Shown: in pieces, positions 45,958 to 54,859 of the stretch | Layout of the letters: the number at the start of each line of letters is the position of its first letter | Numbering within the stretch: the first letter of the stretch is position 1 | Source of the DNA: Marinobacterium sp. | GTDB taxonomy: Bacteria > Pseudomonadota > Gammaproteobacteria > Pseudomonadales > Balneatricaceae | DNA: 64,000 nucleotides | Assembly (NCBI GenBank): GCA_030602245.1 | Contig: JAUWAC010000011.1 | Location: 1 to 64,000, forward strand | Direction: 5' to 3' | Position numbers and translations under genes: made by a program | Notes under the pieces: model-generated | Seen by the model: the letters and a program-made list of their open reading frames with translations, nothing else | Databases searched by the model: none | What the model was told of the DNA's origin: nothing

Positions 45958-46515
45958 TTACATCCCCTTGACGGCGAAGATGCCCGGTGCGTTGCGCCAG
46001 TAGCCCTGGTAATCCATGCCATAGCCGAAGATGTAACGATCTTCGATTTCGAGACCGACATAATCCGCCTTCAGGTCGGGGCGTGCCTTGCGATCGTGCT
46101 GCTTGTCCACCAGTACGGCGCACTGCACGCTGGCGGCGCCCTTGTCGCGGCAGTAGTCGATGATCGCGGCGAGTGTGTGACCCTCGTCCAGAATGTCGTC
46201 GATGATCAGCACCGGACGATCCTTGAAGTCCACCATCGGCGGTACTTTCCACTCCAGTTCATGGCCGGAGGTGGTGTTGCGGTAGCGTGTCGCGTGCAGG
46301 TAGCTCGCCTCAAGCGGGAAGTTCAGGCGCGGCAGCAGCTGCCCGGCGATAACGAGTCCGCCATTCATCACCGTGAACACGACCGGGTTGGCATCCACCA
46401 GCTGCTCGGTGATGTCCTGTGCCATGCGGTCGATGGCCGCCTCGACCTCGGCCTGGCTGAACAGCAGGTCCGACTCGATATAGACGCGCTTGATATGTTC
46501 CAGATCAGTGCTCAT
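45958..46515 (-). CDS. hpt: Hypoxanthine-guanine phosphoribosyltransferase
   Basis: This 185-residue purine-salvage enzyme has the PRPP-binding motif VLIIDDILDEGHTLAAI (about 98-114), the early pyrophosphate loop FTVMNGGLVIAGQLL and the base-recognition VDKQHDRKARPDLKADYVGL and DRYIFGYGMDY near the C-terminus. Length is close to E. coli Hpt (178); E. coli Hpt prefers hypoxanthine, and preference here is not deducible. It is divergent from upp. Confidence 0.95.
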   Translation of the reverse strand: MSTDLEHIKRVYIESDLLFSQAEVEAAIDRMAQDITEQLVDANPVVFTVMNGGLVIAGQLLPRLNFPLEASYLHATRYRNTTSGHELEWKVPPMVDFKDRPVLIIDDILDEGHTLAAIIDYCRDKGAASVQCAVLVDKQHDRKARPDLKADYVGLEIEDRYIFGYGMDYQGYWRNAPGIFAVKGM

Positions 46516-46580
46516 GCATCGCTCCCGTGAACGGTTCCCAGGGCCATCGCCCGAAAGCGGCGAAAGATAAAGGGGATTGG

Positions 46581-46600
46581 CGCGAAGGGCAACCTTCGCG
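46581..46600. repeat. Perfect hairpin with GCAA tetraloop
   Basis: CGCGAAGG at 46581-46588 and CCTTCGCG at 46593-46600 pair perfectly around GCAA, a stable GNRA loop. On the minus strand it lies about 65 bases upstream of hpt. No T run follows on either strand, so termination is unlikely; a leader structure is possible. Confidence 0.4.
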
Positions 46601-46715
46601 GATGACAGAAGCGGCCGGTTTGGGTAGTCTTGCGCGTTAATTTTGATGTTCCGGTCAGAATTCTGGTCTGCGATTTGCTAACAACCGTTGAATCGATTCC
46701 ACACGAGGTCCTGCG

Positions 46716-47342
46716 ATGAGTGTCCATGAGATCCGCCACCCGCTGGTGCGCCACAAGTTGGGGCTGATGCGCTCCGTTAACAAAAGTACCCGTAGCTTCC
46801 GCCAGCTGGCGTCGGAAGTGGGGTGTCTTCTGACCTACGAAGCTACCAAGGACCTGGAGCTGGAAGAGTACGAAGTAGAGGGCTGGTGCGGCCCGGTTCA
46901 GGCCGAACGCATCAAGGGCAAGAAGATCACCGTGGTGCCGATTCTGCGTGCCGGTCTGGGCATGCTGGAGGGGGTTCTCGAGCTGGTGCCGAGCGCCAAG
47001 ATTTCGGTCGTCGGGCTGTACCGTAACGAGGAAACGCTGGAGCCGGTGGCCTACTTTGAAAAGCTGGCCAGCGACATCGATGCGCGCATGGCGCTGATCA
47101 TCGACCCGATGCTTGCCACCGGCGGTTCCATGATCGCCACCATCGACATGCTGAAAAAGTCCGGCTGCGAGAGCATCCGTGCGCTGGTGCTGGTCGCGGC
47201 GCCGGAAGGTATCGAGAAGGTGCAGGCGGCGCATCCGGATGTGGATATCTTTACCGCGTCGATCGACGAGCGCCTGAATGAGAACGGCTATATCGTGCCG
47301 GGTCTGGGCGATGCCGGAGACAAGATTTTCGGAACCAAATAG
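46716..47342 (+). CDS. upp: Uracil phosphoribosyltransferase
   Basis: This 208-residue enzyme makes UMP from uracil and PRPP. The PRPP motif is [19 protein letters not shown] (about 128-146), the flexible loop carries [16 protein letters not shown] (about 71-86), and the C-terminal uracil site is [16 protein letters not shown]. Length is identical to E. coli Upp. It lies 9 bases before uraA, a conserved uracil uptake-salvage operon. ACGAGG precedes the start. Confidence 0.98.
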   Translation: MSVHEIRHPLVRHKLGLMRSVNKSTRSFRQLASEVGCLLTYEATKDLELEEYEVEGWCGPVQAERIKGKKITVVPILRAGLGMLEGVLELVPSAKISVVGLYRNEETLEPVAYFEKLASDIDARMALIIDPMLATGGSMIATIDMLKKSGCESIRALVLVAAPEGIEKVQAAHPDVDIFTASIDERLNENGYIVPGLGDAGDKIFGTK

Positions 47343-47351
47343 GAACCTGCC

Positions 47352-48659
47352 ATGAACGATGCGACTCTGACCGACGGCAGCGTGCAGGGGGGCTGGCGCA
47401 CGGTGCTGGCCGGTGCTCAGATGCTGTTCGTTGCCTTCGGCGCGCTGGTGCTGATGCCGCTGCTGACCGGGCTCGACCCCAATGTGGCGCTGTTTACGGC
47501 CGGTATCGGCACGCTGCTGTTTCACCTGATCACCGGGCTCAGTGTCCCGATCTTCCTTGCCTCCTCCTTTGTGTTCATCGCGCCGATCAGCTACTCCACC
47601 CAGACCTGGGGTGTGCCGGCGACGATGGGGGCGCTGATGGCGGCCGGTGGCGTCTACATGTTGCTGGCGCTGCTGGTGCGCCTGCGTGGTGCGGGGATCA
47701 TTCATCGCATTATGCCGCCGGTGGTGACCGGCCCCGTGATCATGATTATCGGTCTGGGGCTGGCGCCGATCGCGGTCAACATGGCGATGGGCAAGACCGG
47801 TGACGGCTCGGCCGAGCTGTTCCCGTATACGGATGCGCTGCTGGTGTCGATGGTTTCGCTGCTGACGACACTGATCGTATCGGTGTTCGCCCACGGTATC
47901 TTCCGTCTGCTGCCGATTCTGTCCGGTGTATTCGTCGGCTATATCGTTGCGCTGCTCACCGGTATGGTGGATCTGAGTGCGGTCAGCAACGCGCCGCTGG
48001 TGTCGATGCCGGCCTTTGTCGCGCCGGAGTTCAGCTGGGCGGCGATCCTGTTCATGATTCCGGTCGCAATCGCGCCGGCGATCGAGCATGTGGGCGATAT
48101 CATCGCCATCGGCAACGTGACGCGCCGTGACTATATCAAGAAGCCGGGTCTGCATCGCACGCTGCTCGGTGATGGTGTGGCAACCAGCGCCGCTGCGCTG
48201 TTCGGTGGCCCGCCCAACACCACCTATTCAGAGGTGACCGGGGCGGTAATGCTGACCCGTGCATTCAACCCGGTGGTCATGGTCTGGGCGGCCGGCTTTG
48301 CGATTCTGCTCGCGTTCGTGTCCAAGTTCGGTGCTCTGTTGCAGACGATTCCGACCCCGGTCATGGGGGGTATTCTGATTCTGCTGTTCGGTTCCATCGC
48401 CGCCGTCGGTCTCAACACGCTGGTCAAGGCGCAGGTGGATCTGGCGAAGCAGCGCAATCTCGTGATCGTGGCCACAGTGCTGGTCTTCGGTATCGGTGGC
48501 ATGGCGATCGGGTCGGGCGACCTGAATCTGCAGGGCGTCAGCCTGTGCGGTATCGTGGCGATCGTGCTGAATCTGATTCTGCCGGGTGACGATCCGTTGC
48601 CGGACGATCTGCTCGAGGAAGAGGCGGTCGTTGACGATCTGGTCGAGCACGGCCGTTAA
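47352..48659 (+). CDS. uraA: Uracil permease (NCS2 family)
   Basis: This 435-residue inner-membrane H+ symporter has 14 expected hydrophobic segments. NCS2 motifs include SVPIFLASSFVFIAPI, the substrate-site glutamate region IPVAIAPAIEHVGDI (about 236-250) and LLGDGVATSAAALFGGPPNT-type sequence near 275-293 with the second carboxylate TYSEVTGAV. It pairs with Upp for uracil salvage. A strong convergent terminator follows. Confidence 0.97.
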   Translation: MNDATLTDGSVQGGWRTVLAGAQMLFVAFGALVLMPLLTGLDPNVALFTAGIGTLLFHLITGLSVPIFLASSFVFIAPISYSTQTWGVPATMGALMAAGGVYMLLALLVRLRGAGIIHRIMPPVVTGPVIMIIGLGLAPIAVNMAMGKTGDGSAELFPYTDALLVSMVSLLTTLIVSVFAHGIFRLLPILSGVFVGYIVALLTGMVDLSAVSNAPLVSMPAFVAPEFSWAAILFMIPVAIAPAIEHVGDIIAIGNVTRRDYIKKPGLHRTLLGDGVATSAAALFGGPPNTTYSEVTGAVMLTRAFNPVVMVWAAGFAILLAFVSKFGALLQTIPTPVMGGILILLFGSIAAVGLNTLVKAQVDLAKQRNLVIVATVLVFGIGGMAIGSGDLNLQGVSLCGIVAIVLNLILPGDDPLPDDLLEEEAVVDDLVEHGR

Positions 48660-48681
48660 GTGTCGATGTCGAACGCGCAAT

Positions 48682-48710
48682 AAAAACGCCCGGCAGTGCC
48701 GGGCGTTTTT
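48682..48710. terminator. Bidirectional terminator between uraA and ppa
   Basis: AAAAACGCCCGGCA and TGCCGGGCGTTTTT form a near-perfect stem with A/T runs on both sides, serving both convergent genes. Confidence 0.9.
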
Positions 48711-48732
48711 ATATCTGCGTGAAGCGCGGTGT

Positions 48733-49266
48733 TTACTTCTGTGCTTCGTACGCAGCAACCGACTTGCGCACAGCTTCGCGTGCGGCTTCGGCGTCTGACC
48801 AGCCTTCGACCTTGACCCACTTGCCTTTCTCGAGCTTCTTGTAGTTCTCGAAGAAGTGCGCGATCTGGTCCTTGGTCAGCTGCGGGATGTCGTCGACATC
48901 CTGAATGTGGTTGTAGGCCTGGCTCAGCTTTTCGTGCGGTACGGCAACCAGCTTGGCGTCTTCGCCGGCTTCGTCGGTCATGTTCAGGATACCGACCGGA
49001 CGGCAGCGGATGACGGAACCGGTCATCACCGGGTGCGGCGTCAGGACCAGTACGTCGAGCGGGTCGCCATCGTCAGCCAGCGTGTTGTTCACGTAGCCGT
49101 AGTTGGCCGGATAGAACATCGGCGCGGCCATGAAACGATCGACGAAGATCGCGTCGGCGTCCTTGTCGATCTCGTACTTGACCGGCGAGCTCTCGGCCGG
49201 GATTTCGATGATCACGTAGAGGTCGTTCGGCAGTTCTTTGCCGGCGGGCACTTTCGCAAAGCTCAT
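48733..49266 (-). CDS. ppa: Inorganic pyrophosphatase
   Basis: This 177-residue family I soluble pyrophosphatase has the metal-binding signature [11 protein letters not shown] (about 65-75), [20 protein letters not shown] near 22-41 with substrate-site Lys, and [20 protein letters not shown] near the C-terminus. It is complete and of normal length. It is convergent with uraA and about 80 bases after the end of fbp. Confidence 0.98.
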   Translation of the reverse strand: MSFAKVPAGKELPNDLYVIIEIPAESSPVKYEIDKDADAIFVDRFMAAPMFYPANYGYVNNTLADDGDPLDVLVLTPHPVMTGSVIRCRPVGILNMTDEAGEDAKLVAVPHEKLSQAYNHIQDVDDIPQLTKDQIAHFFENYKKLEKGKWVKVEGWSDAEAAREAVRKSVAAYEAQK

Positions 49267-49349
49267 GCGTCTATTCCTATTCGATTAAGGGTCAGATCTG
49301 AAACCTGGGCGGCATTATAGTGCGCACGCCGCCCGGGAATGAATAAGAC

Positions 49350-50339
49350 TTACTGCTGAATCACCGACGGGGTGTCGCGGTGGTACTGCATCAGCGCCTC
49401 CACCTCCTCGCGTGATCCGAGCGCCACGGCGACCCGCTGATGGATCTCCTGCGGGTCGATATCCATGATGTGTTCGTAACAGGTGGTCGACAGACCGCCG
49501 GCCTGTTCGATCAGCATGCTCATCGGATTGCCTTCGTACATCAGGCGCAGTTTGCCCGGCTTCTGCGGATCGCGGGAATCCCACGGATAGGTGAAGATGC
49601 CGCCCCGGGTCAGCACGCGGTGTACCTCGGCCACCATCGAGGCGATCCAGCGCATGTTGTAGTTCTTGGCGCGCGGCCCTTCGCTGCCGGCCAGCAGGTC
49701 GCCGATGTAGTTGCGCATCGCCGGTTCCCAGTGGCGGTGGTTCGACATGTTGATGGCGAACTCTTTGGTGGTGTGCGGAATCTGCACCTGCTCACGGGTC
49801 AGCAGGAAGTCACCGGTGTGGGCCAGGGTGAACATGTTGACGCCGCGGCCGGTGGTCAGTGCCAGCACCGCCGACGGGCCGTACAGGACGTAGCCGGCCG
49901 CCACCTGTTTGCGGCCCGGCTGCAGGAACAGATCCACGCTGTTGCGCGGTGCACCTTCCGGCACCTCGAGAATCGAGAAGATGGTGCCGACGGAGACGTT
50001 GATGTCGATGTTGGAGGAACCGTCGAGCGGATCGAAGGTCACCAAAAAGCGACCCTCGGGGTTGCCGAATACGGGATCGTCCTCTTCCTCGGAGGCGACG
50101 CCGTGCACCAGCGGGTTGTCCAGCAGGACCTCCTTGAGAATATCGTTGGAGATCACGTCCAGCTTCTTCTGTGTTTCCCCCTGCACGTTGGTGTTGTCGG
50201 TCGTGCCGTGGATGCCGGCCAGCGCGCCTTCGCGCAGCTGCAGGGCGATCTCCTTGCAGGCGACCATCAGGGTTTCGATCAGTTCAACCAGTTCGGTATC
50301 GGTATCGTGGTGTTTGAGATAGGAGCCAAGAAGCTGCAT
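49350..50339 (-). CDS. fbp: Fructose-1,6-bisphosphatase class 1
   Basis: This 329-residue Mg2+-dependent gluconeogenic phosphatase has the active-site motif [20 protein letters not shown] near 106-125, the acidic SEEEDDPV near 89-96, and [20 protein letters not shown] with the C-terminal substrate loop. Its presence with ppc fits growth on non-sugar carbon. The gene is divergent from mpl, with 137 bases between start codons. Confidence 0.98.
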   Translation of the reverse strand: MQLLGSYLKHHDTDTELVELIETLMVACKEIALQLREGALAGIHGTTDNTNVQGETQKKLDVISNDILKEVLLDNPLVHGVASEEEDDPVFGNPEGRFLVTFDPLDGSSNIDINVSVGTIFSILEVPEGAPRNSVDLFLQPGRKQVAAGYVLYGPSAVLALTTGRGVNMFTLAHTGDFLLTREQVQIPHTTKEFAINMSNHRHWEPAMRNYIGDLLAGSEGPRAKNYNMRWIASMVAEVHRVLTRGGIFTYPWDSRDPQKPGKLRLMYEGNPMSMLIEQAGGLSTTCYEHIMDIDPQEIHQRVAVALGSREEVEALMQYHRDTPSVIQQ

Positions 50340-50476
50340 CGGGTATAGAGACCTTTGATTTTACCGCTCGTGAGTGGGGCCTGAATTATACGTCATGCAC
50401 AGGCGTATTGCATGGCGATCGGCATGACAAAAGCGTTTGCGGTATCATGCGCCGCAGGGATGGGAGGACGACTCTA

Positions 50477-51841
50477 GTGCACATTCATATTCTCGGTATC
50501 TGCGGCACCTTCATGGGCTCGCTGGCGATTCTGGCGCGCCAGCTGGGGCACCGGGTGACCGGCTCCGATGCCAATGTCTATCCGCCGATGAGCACCCAGC
50601 TGGAGCAGGAGGGGATCGCGCTGATCGAGGGCTTCGATCCGGCGCAGCTGGAACCGGCGCCGGACTGCGTCATCATCGGCAACGCGATGAGCCGCGGCAA
50701 CCCCTGCGTCGAAGCCGTGCTCGAACGGGGACTCAATTACACCTCCGGTCCTCAGTGGCTGCATGATCATGTGCTGCGCGAGCGCTGGGTACTGGCGGTG
50801 GCCGGCACCCACGGCAAAACGACCACCGCCACGATGCTGGCGTGGATTCTCGAGCATGCCGGCATGGCGCCGGGTTTTCTGATCGGTGGCGTGCCGCACA
50901 ACTTCGAGCGCTCGGCGCGTCTGGGTGACACCCCGTTCTTCGTCATCGAGGCGGATGAATACGATACCGCCTTCTTCGACAAGCGCTCCAAGTTCGTGCA
51001 CTACAGTCCACGCACGCTGATCCTCAACAATCTGGAGTACGATCACGCGGATATTTTCCCGGATCTGGCGGCGATACAGCGCCAGTTTCACCATCTGATG
51101 CGTGTGCTGCCCGCCGGCGGGCAGGTGATTGTGCCGGCTGAGTCGGAGCCGCTGGCTGAGGTGATGGCGATGGGATGCTGGAGCGACAAGTTGCTGACCG
51201 GGAATGGCGCCCGCTGGCAGACGCAGCTGCTCGCAGCTGACGGCAGCCGGTTTGCCGTACTCGAGGAGGGTCACGAGGTGGCCCGGGTCGAATGGCAGCT
51301 GACCGGTGAGCACAACGTGCGCAACGGCCTCCATGCGCTGCTGGCGGCGCGTCATGTCGGTGTGATCCCGGCGCACGCCGCGGCGGCGCTGAGCCGCTTT
51401 GGCGGCGTCAAGCGGCGGATGGAGCTGCTGGGCGAGGCCGGCGGGGTGCTGGTGTATGACGACTTTGCCCATCACCCCACCGCGATTGCGACCACGCTGG
51501 CCGGGATTCGCGCCAGCATTGGTGACGCCCCGCTGGTTGCGGTGATCGAACCGCGCTCCAACACCATGCGTCTGGGTGCCCATCGCGATGCGCTGGCGCC
51601 GGCGGTGGCGCAGGCGGATCGGGTCTGCTGGTACCAGCCGCCGACGCTGGACTGGTCGTTGCAGAGCGTGGTGGAGAACAGCCCGGTGCCGGCGACGCTG
51701 AGCCGGGATCTGGATCGGCTGATCGAACAGCTGGCGGCTGAGTGCACCCCAGGCACGCATGTCGTGATCATGAGCAACGGTGGCTTCGGGGGGATTCACC
51801 AGCGTCTGCTTGAGCGCCTTCGACAGGGGGAAAACGCATGA
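50477..51841 (+). CDS. mpl: UDP-MurNAc:murein tripeptide ligase Mpl
   Basis: This 454-residue Mur ligase attaches recycled L-Ala-D-Glu-mesoDAP to UDP-MurNAc. It starts at GTG 50477 (after GGGAGG), giving HIHILGICGTFMGSLA. The P-loop GTHGKTTTATML is near 110-121, the central domain has FFVIEADEYDTAFFDKRSKF, and the C-terminal domain has VYDDFAHHPTAIATTLAGI. Those last two distinguish Mpl from MurC. It heads a rightward chain; its stop overlaps ubiX (ATGA). Confidence 0.95.
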   Translation: MHIHILGICGTFMGSLAILARQLGHRVTGSDANVYPPMSTQLEQEGIALIEGFDPAQLEPAPDCVIIGNAMSRGNPCVEAVLERGLNYTSGPQWLHDHVLRERWVLAVAGTHGKTTTATMLAWILEHAGMAPGFLIGGVPHNFERSARLGDTPFFVIEADEYDTAFFDKRSKFVHYSPRTLILNNLEYDHADIFPDLAAIQRQFHHLMRVLPAGGQVIVPAESEPLAEVMAMGCWSDKLLTGNGARWQTQLLAADGSRFAVLEEGHEVARVEWQLTGEHNVRNGLHALLAARHVGVIPAHAAAALSRFGGVKRRMELLGEAGGVLVYDDFAHHPTAIATTLAGIRASIGDAPLVAVIEPRSNTMRLGAHRDALAPAVAQADRVCWYQPPTLDWSLQSVVENSPVPATLSRDLDRLIEQLAAECTPGTHVVIMSNGGFGGIHQRLLERLRQGENA

Positions 51842-52461
51842 GTGACAAGGGCGGACACCGGGTCACGGTCGCCATTACCGGTGCATCCGGGGTCCAGTAC
51901 GGGCTGCGGTTGGTGCAGTGCCTGATCGAGGCGCGGGCACAGGTGCTGCTGATGATCTCACGCGCTGCTCAGGTGGTGATCGCGACGGAAACCGACCTCA
52001 AACTGCCCGGCCAGCCGGAGCAGCAGGCGGAGTATCTGAGCGCGCTCTATCACGCTGAGCCGGGGCAGCTGCGGGTGTTTGGTCGCGAGCAGTGGATGGC
52101 ACCGGTGGCCTCGGGGTCGGGTGCGCCCGGTTCGATGGTGGTGTGCCCGTGCAGCACCGGCAGTCTGTCGGCGATCGCCTGCGGGGCCAGCAACAACCTG
52201 ATCGAGCGTGCCGCCGATGTGGCACTGAAGGAGCGGCGCCAGCTGATACTGGTGCCGCGCGAGGCGCCCTATTCGGAGATTCATCTCGAGCATATGCTGA
52301 AGCTGACCCGCATGGGCGCGGTGGTGATCCCGGCCAGTCCGGGCTTCTATCAGCGCCCGCAAACGGTGGAGGAGATGATCGATTTCATCGTTGCGCGGAT
52401 ACTGTCGCAGCTCGGTTTCGAGCAGTCGCTGCTGCCGCGCTGGGGAGACGATCTGCTCTGA
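51838..52461 (+). CDS. ubiX: Flavin prenyltransferase UbiX
   Basis: This 207-residue enzyme attaches a dimethylallyl group to FMN to make the cofactor for UbiD decarboxylase in ubiquinone synthesis. Motifs are VAITGASGVQYGLRLVQCL with the FMN-binding Rossmann loop, MVVCPCSTGSLSAIACGASN (about 100-119) and RRQLILVPREAPYSEIHLEH (about 134-153). It is coupled to mpl by a 4-base overlap. ubiD is not in this window. Confidence 0.96.
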   Translation: MSDKGGHRVTVAITGASGVQYGLRLVQCLIEARAQVLLMISRAAQVVIATETDLKLPGQPEQQAEYLSALYHAEPGQLRVFGREQWMAPVASGSGAPGSMVVCPCSTGSLSAIACGASNNLIERAADVALKERRQLILVPREAPYSEIHLEHMLKLTRMGAVVIPASPGFYQRPQTVEEMIDFIVARILSQLGFEQSLLPRWGDDLL

Positions 52462-52543
52462 CTGCAGTTAATGAAAACACAAGGGTGGGCGGCTACAATG
52501 GCGCCCATTCCCGATGATGCCGCCTGGAAACACGGAAAGACCG

Positions 52544-53230
52544 ATGTCTCGAATTCTTGCTCTCGATACTTCCACTGACGCCTGTTCGGTTGCGCTCGAT
52601 CTTGACGGTGACGTATACGCCGAGTTTGTCATCGAGCCCCGCCGTCACACCCATCTGCTGCTGCCGATGGTGGAGCGGGTGCTGGCCGAGGCCGGTGTGG
52701 CGCTGAAGGGGTTGGATGCGATTGCGTTCGGGCGCGGGCCGGGCTCCTTCGCCGGTATTCGGATTGCAACCGGTGCGGCGCAGGGGCTGGCGCTGGGGGC
52801 CGACCTGCCGCTGCTGCCAGTGTCGACACTGGCCGCGATGGCGGTCAGCGCCCGGCAGCTGAACCCGCAACAGCAGCGGGTGCTGACAGCGCTTGATGCG
52901 CGCATGGACGAAGTGTACTGGGGCGCGTTCGATATCAGCGGCGCGCTGCCGCAGCCGCTGATGGAGGAGTCGGTGAGGCCGCCGGCGCAGGCTGAAGCAC
53001 CACAGACCGGGGCCTGGTTCGGCGTCGGCAGTGGCTGGCGCTATCGCGAGCAGATGCCGGTGGCACTGCAGCAGCAGGTGTCGGCCATCGAACCCGAATG
53101 TCATCCGGATGCGCGCGCGATGCTGGTGCTGGCGCAGGCGCAGCTCGCCGCCGGTGAGGGCGTGGCGCCGGAGCAGGCCCTGCCGGTATACCTGCGCGAG
53201 GGCAGTTGGAAGAAAAAGGATCAACAGTGA
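52544..53230 (+). CDS. tsaB: tRNA t6A synthesis protein TsaB
   Basis: This 228-residue ASKHA-fold protein starts at ATG 52544 (MSRILALDTSTDACSVAL). Its family marks are HTHLLLPMVERVLAEAGVAL, IAFGRGPGSFAGIRIATG and the C-terminal PVYLREGSW. TsaB is the non-catalytic partner of TsaD in forming N6-threonylcarbamoyladenosine on tRNAs. Its TGA overlaps the next gene's GTG. The longer frame upstream does not resemble the family. Confidence 0.95.
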   Translation: MSRILALDTSTDACSVALDLDGDVYAEFVIEPRRHTHLLLPMVERVLAEAGVALKGLDAIAFGRGPGSFAGIRIATGAAQGLALGADLPLLPVSTLAAMAVSARQLNPQQQRVLTALDARMDEVYWGAFDISGALPQPLMEESVRPPAQAEAPQTGAWFGVGSGWRYREQMPVALQQQVSAIEPECHPDARAMLVLAQAQLAAGEGVAPEQALPVYLREGSWKKKDQQ

Positions 53231-54036
53231 CGCTCAGCGATTGGATTCATACGGTTCTGCTGGCACTGATTCAGGGACTGACCGAATTTCTGCCGATTTC
53301 AAGCTCGGCGCATCTGATACTGCCCTCGCAGCTGCTGGGCTGGCCCGATCAGGGGCTGGCGTTTGATGTCGGCGTGCATGTGGGTACGCTGGCGGCAGTG
53401 CTGTTCTACTTTCGGCGTGAGGTCAGCAGTATCGGCCGTGCCTGGGCCGGCTCCTTTCGCGGCGAGCGCAGCGACGCCGGTCGGCTGGGCTGGATGGTGG
53501 TGCTGGCGACGCTGCCGGCACTGGTGTTTGGCGGACTGTGCCATCAGCTGATCGATCATTACGGCCGCTCGATACTGGTGATCGCTGCAACCACGCTGAT
53601 CTTCGGCGTATTGCTGGGCTGGGCCGATCTGTCGTCGACCCGGGTACGGTCGGTCGCTGGCCTGCGCCCCCGTGATGCGCTGCTGATCGGCTGTGCGCAG
53701 GCGATTGCGCTGATACCGGGGACCTCCCGCTCCGGCATTACGATTACCGCGGCGTTGATGCTGGGCTTCGATCGCCAGAGTGCGGCCCGGTTCTCGTTTC
53801 TGATGTCGATCCCGGTCATTATCGCCGCCGGGGCGCTGAAAACCCGTGACCTGTTGCTCTCCGGCAGCGACGCGCAGTGGCTGATGGTTGGCAGTGGCGC
53901 AGTGCTGGCGGCACTCAGTGCGCTGGCCTGTATCTGGCTGTTTCTGAAGTGGTTGGATCGGATCGGCATGATGCCGTTTGTGATCTATCGTCTGGCGCTG
54001 GGATGCCTGCTGCTTGGGGTCTGGTATGTCGGCTGA
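53227..54036 (+). CDS. uppP: Undecaprenyl-diphosphatase (BacA/UppP)
   Basis: This 269-residue membrane phosphatase recycles undecaprenyl diphosphate to the carrier used in wall synthesis. It starts at GTG 53227, overlapping the tsaB stop. Catalytic motifs are [16 protein letters not shown] (about 14-29, with the essential Glu and Ser) and [15 protein letters not shown] (about 162-176). Eight hydrophobic segments are expected. It lies downstream of mpl, another wall-recycling gene, so the chain links peptidoglycan steps. Confidence 0.96.
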   Translation: MTLSDWIHTVLLALIQGLTEFLPISSSAHLILPSQLLGWPDQGLAFDVGVHVGTLAAVLFYFRREVSSIGRAWAGSFRGERSDAGRLGWMVVLATLPALVFGGLCHQLIDHYGRSILVIAATTLIFGVLLGWADLSSTRVRSVAGLRPRDALLIGCAQAIALIPGTSRSGITITAALMLGFDRQSAARFSFLMSIPVIIAAGALKTRDLLLSGSDAQWLMVGSGAVLAALSALACIWLFLKWLDRIGMMPFVIYRLALGCLLLGVWYVG

Positions 54037-54841
54037 AGCCGGTGCACTCGCGATGGCGGCCACCGCGGTGGCCGCCACGGAACCGGCGCTGGCGGCGCGC
54101 GCGCAGCAGTTGGCGGCTGAGCTCTCGTTGCCGTGGCATGCGCAGCCGGATCTGGACAGCGATCAGGTCAGTCAGTACCTGCTTTGTACGGCCGATGGGC
54201 TGGCGCTGCAGCAGACCGGGCGCAGGCGTCCGGGGCCGGTGCGGGCCGATTTCGTCAGCGGCGCCGTGGCGCACCGGCGTCAGTATGGCGGCGGCAAGGG
54301 GCAGCTGATCGCCAAGGCATGCGGGATCAAGGGCAGTCTGCGTCCGACCATCGCTGATCTGACGGCGGGGCTTGGCCGCGATGCCTTTGTACTGGCAACA
54401 CTCGGGTGTGAGGTCAGGTTGTTTGAGCGCGTGCCGGTGGTGCATGCGCTGCTGGCCGACGGGCTGGCCCGTGCGGCCGACAGCGAAGTGGCCGATATCA
54501 TCGCCCGGATGCGGCTGGTTGCCGGCGATGCCCGCGACTGGCTGCGCAGCCTGCCGGCCGGACAGTGCCCGCAGGTGCTCCATCTCGATCCCATGTTTCC
54601 ACACTCCGACAAGAGCGCGCAGGTGAAGAAGGAGATGCTGGCCTTTCGCGATCTGGTCGGGGCCGATGCTGATGCCGCCGAGCTGCTGGCGCTGGCGCTG
54701 GCGGCGGGCCCCTGTCGTGTCGTCGTCAAGCGCCCGCGCAAGGCGCCGGCGATCGACGGACCGGAACCCTCCTACCGGCTCGAAGGCAAATCGGGTCGTT
54801 ATGATATCTATGCGCTGCGGCGGCTCGACGCGCAGGACTGA
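54026..54841 (+). CDS. rsmJ: 16S rRNA m2G1516 methyltransferase RsmJ
   Basis: This 271-residue SAM methyltransferase starts at ATG 54026, overlapping uppP by 11 bases. It contains [40 protein letters not shown] (SAM loop) and [20 protein letters not shown], which are diagnostic of RsmJ. It methylates G1516 of 16S rRNA. It ends the mpl-rsmJ chain and is convergent with plsB (18 bases apart). Confidence 0.93.
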   Translation: MSAEAGALAMAATAVAATEPALAARAQQLAAELSLPWHAQPDLDSDQVSQYLLCTADGLALQQTGRRRPGPVRADFVSGAVAHRRQYGGGKGQLIAKACGIKGSLRPTIADLTAGLGRDAFVLATLGCEVRLFERVPVVHALLADGLARAADSEVADIIARMRLVAGDARDWLRSLPAGQCPQVLHLDPMFPHSDKSAQVKKEMLAFRDLVGADADAAELLALALAAGPCRVVVKRPRKAPAIDGPEPSYRLEGKSGRYDIYALRRLDAQD

Positions 54842-54859
54842 CCCTCTCAGACTGCCGGA

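Noticed and set aside
46512-48155. Minus-strand frame opposite upp and uraA
   Set aside because: It has low-complexity His/Arg/Gln/Asp composition and covers two well-supported genes.
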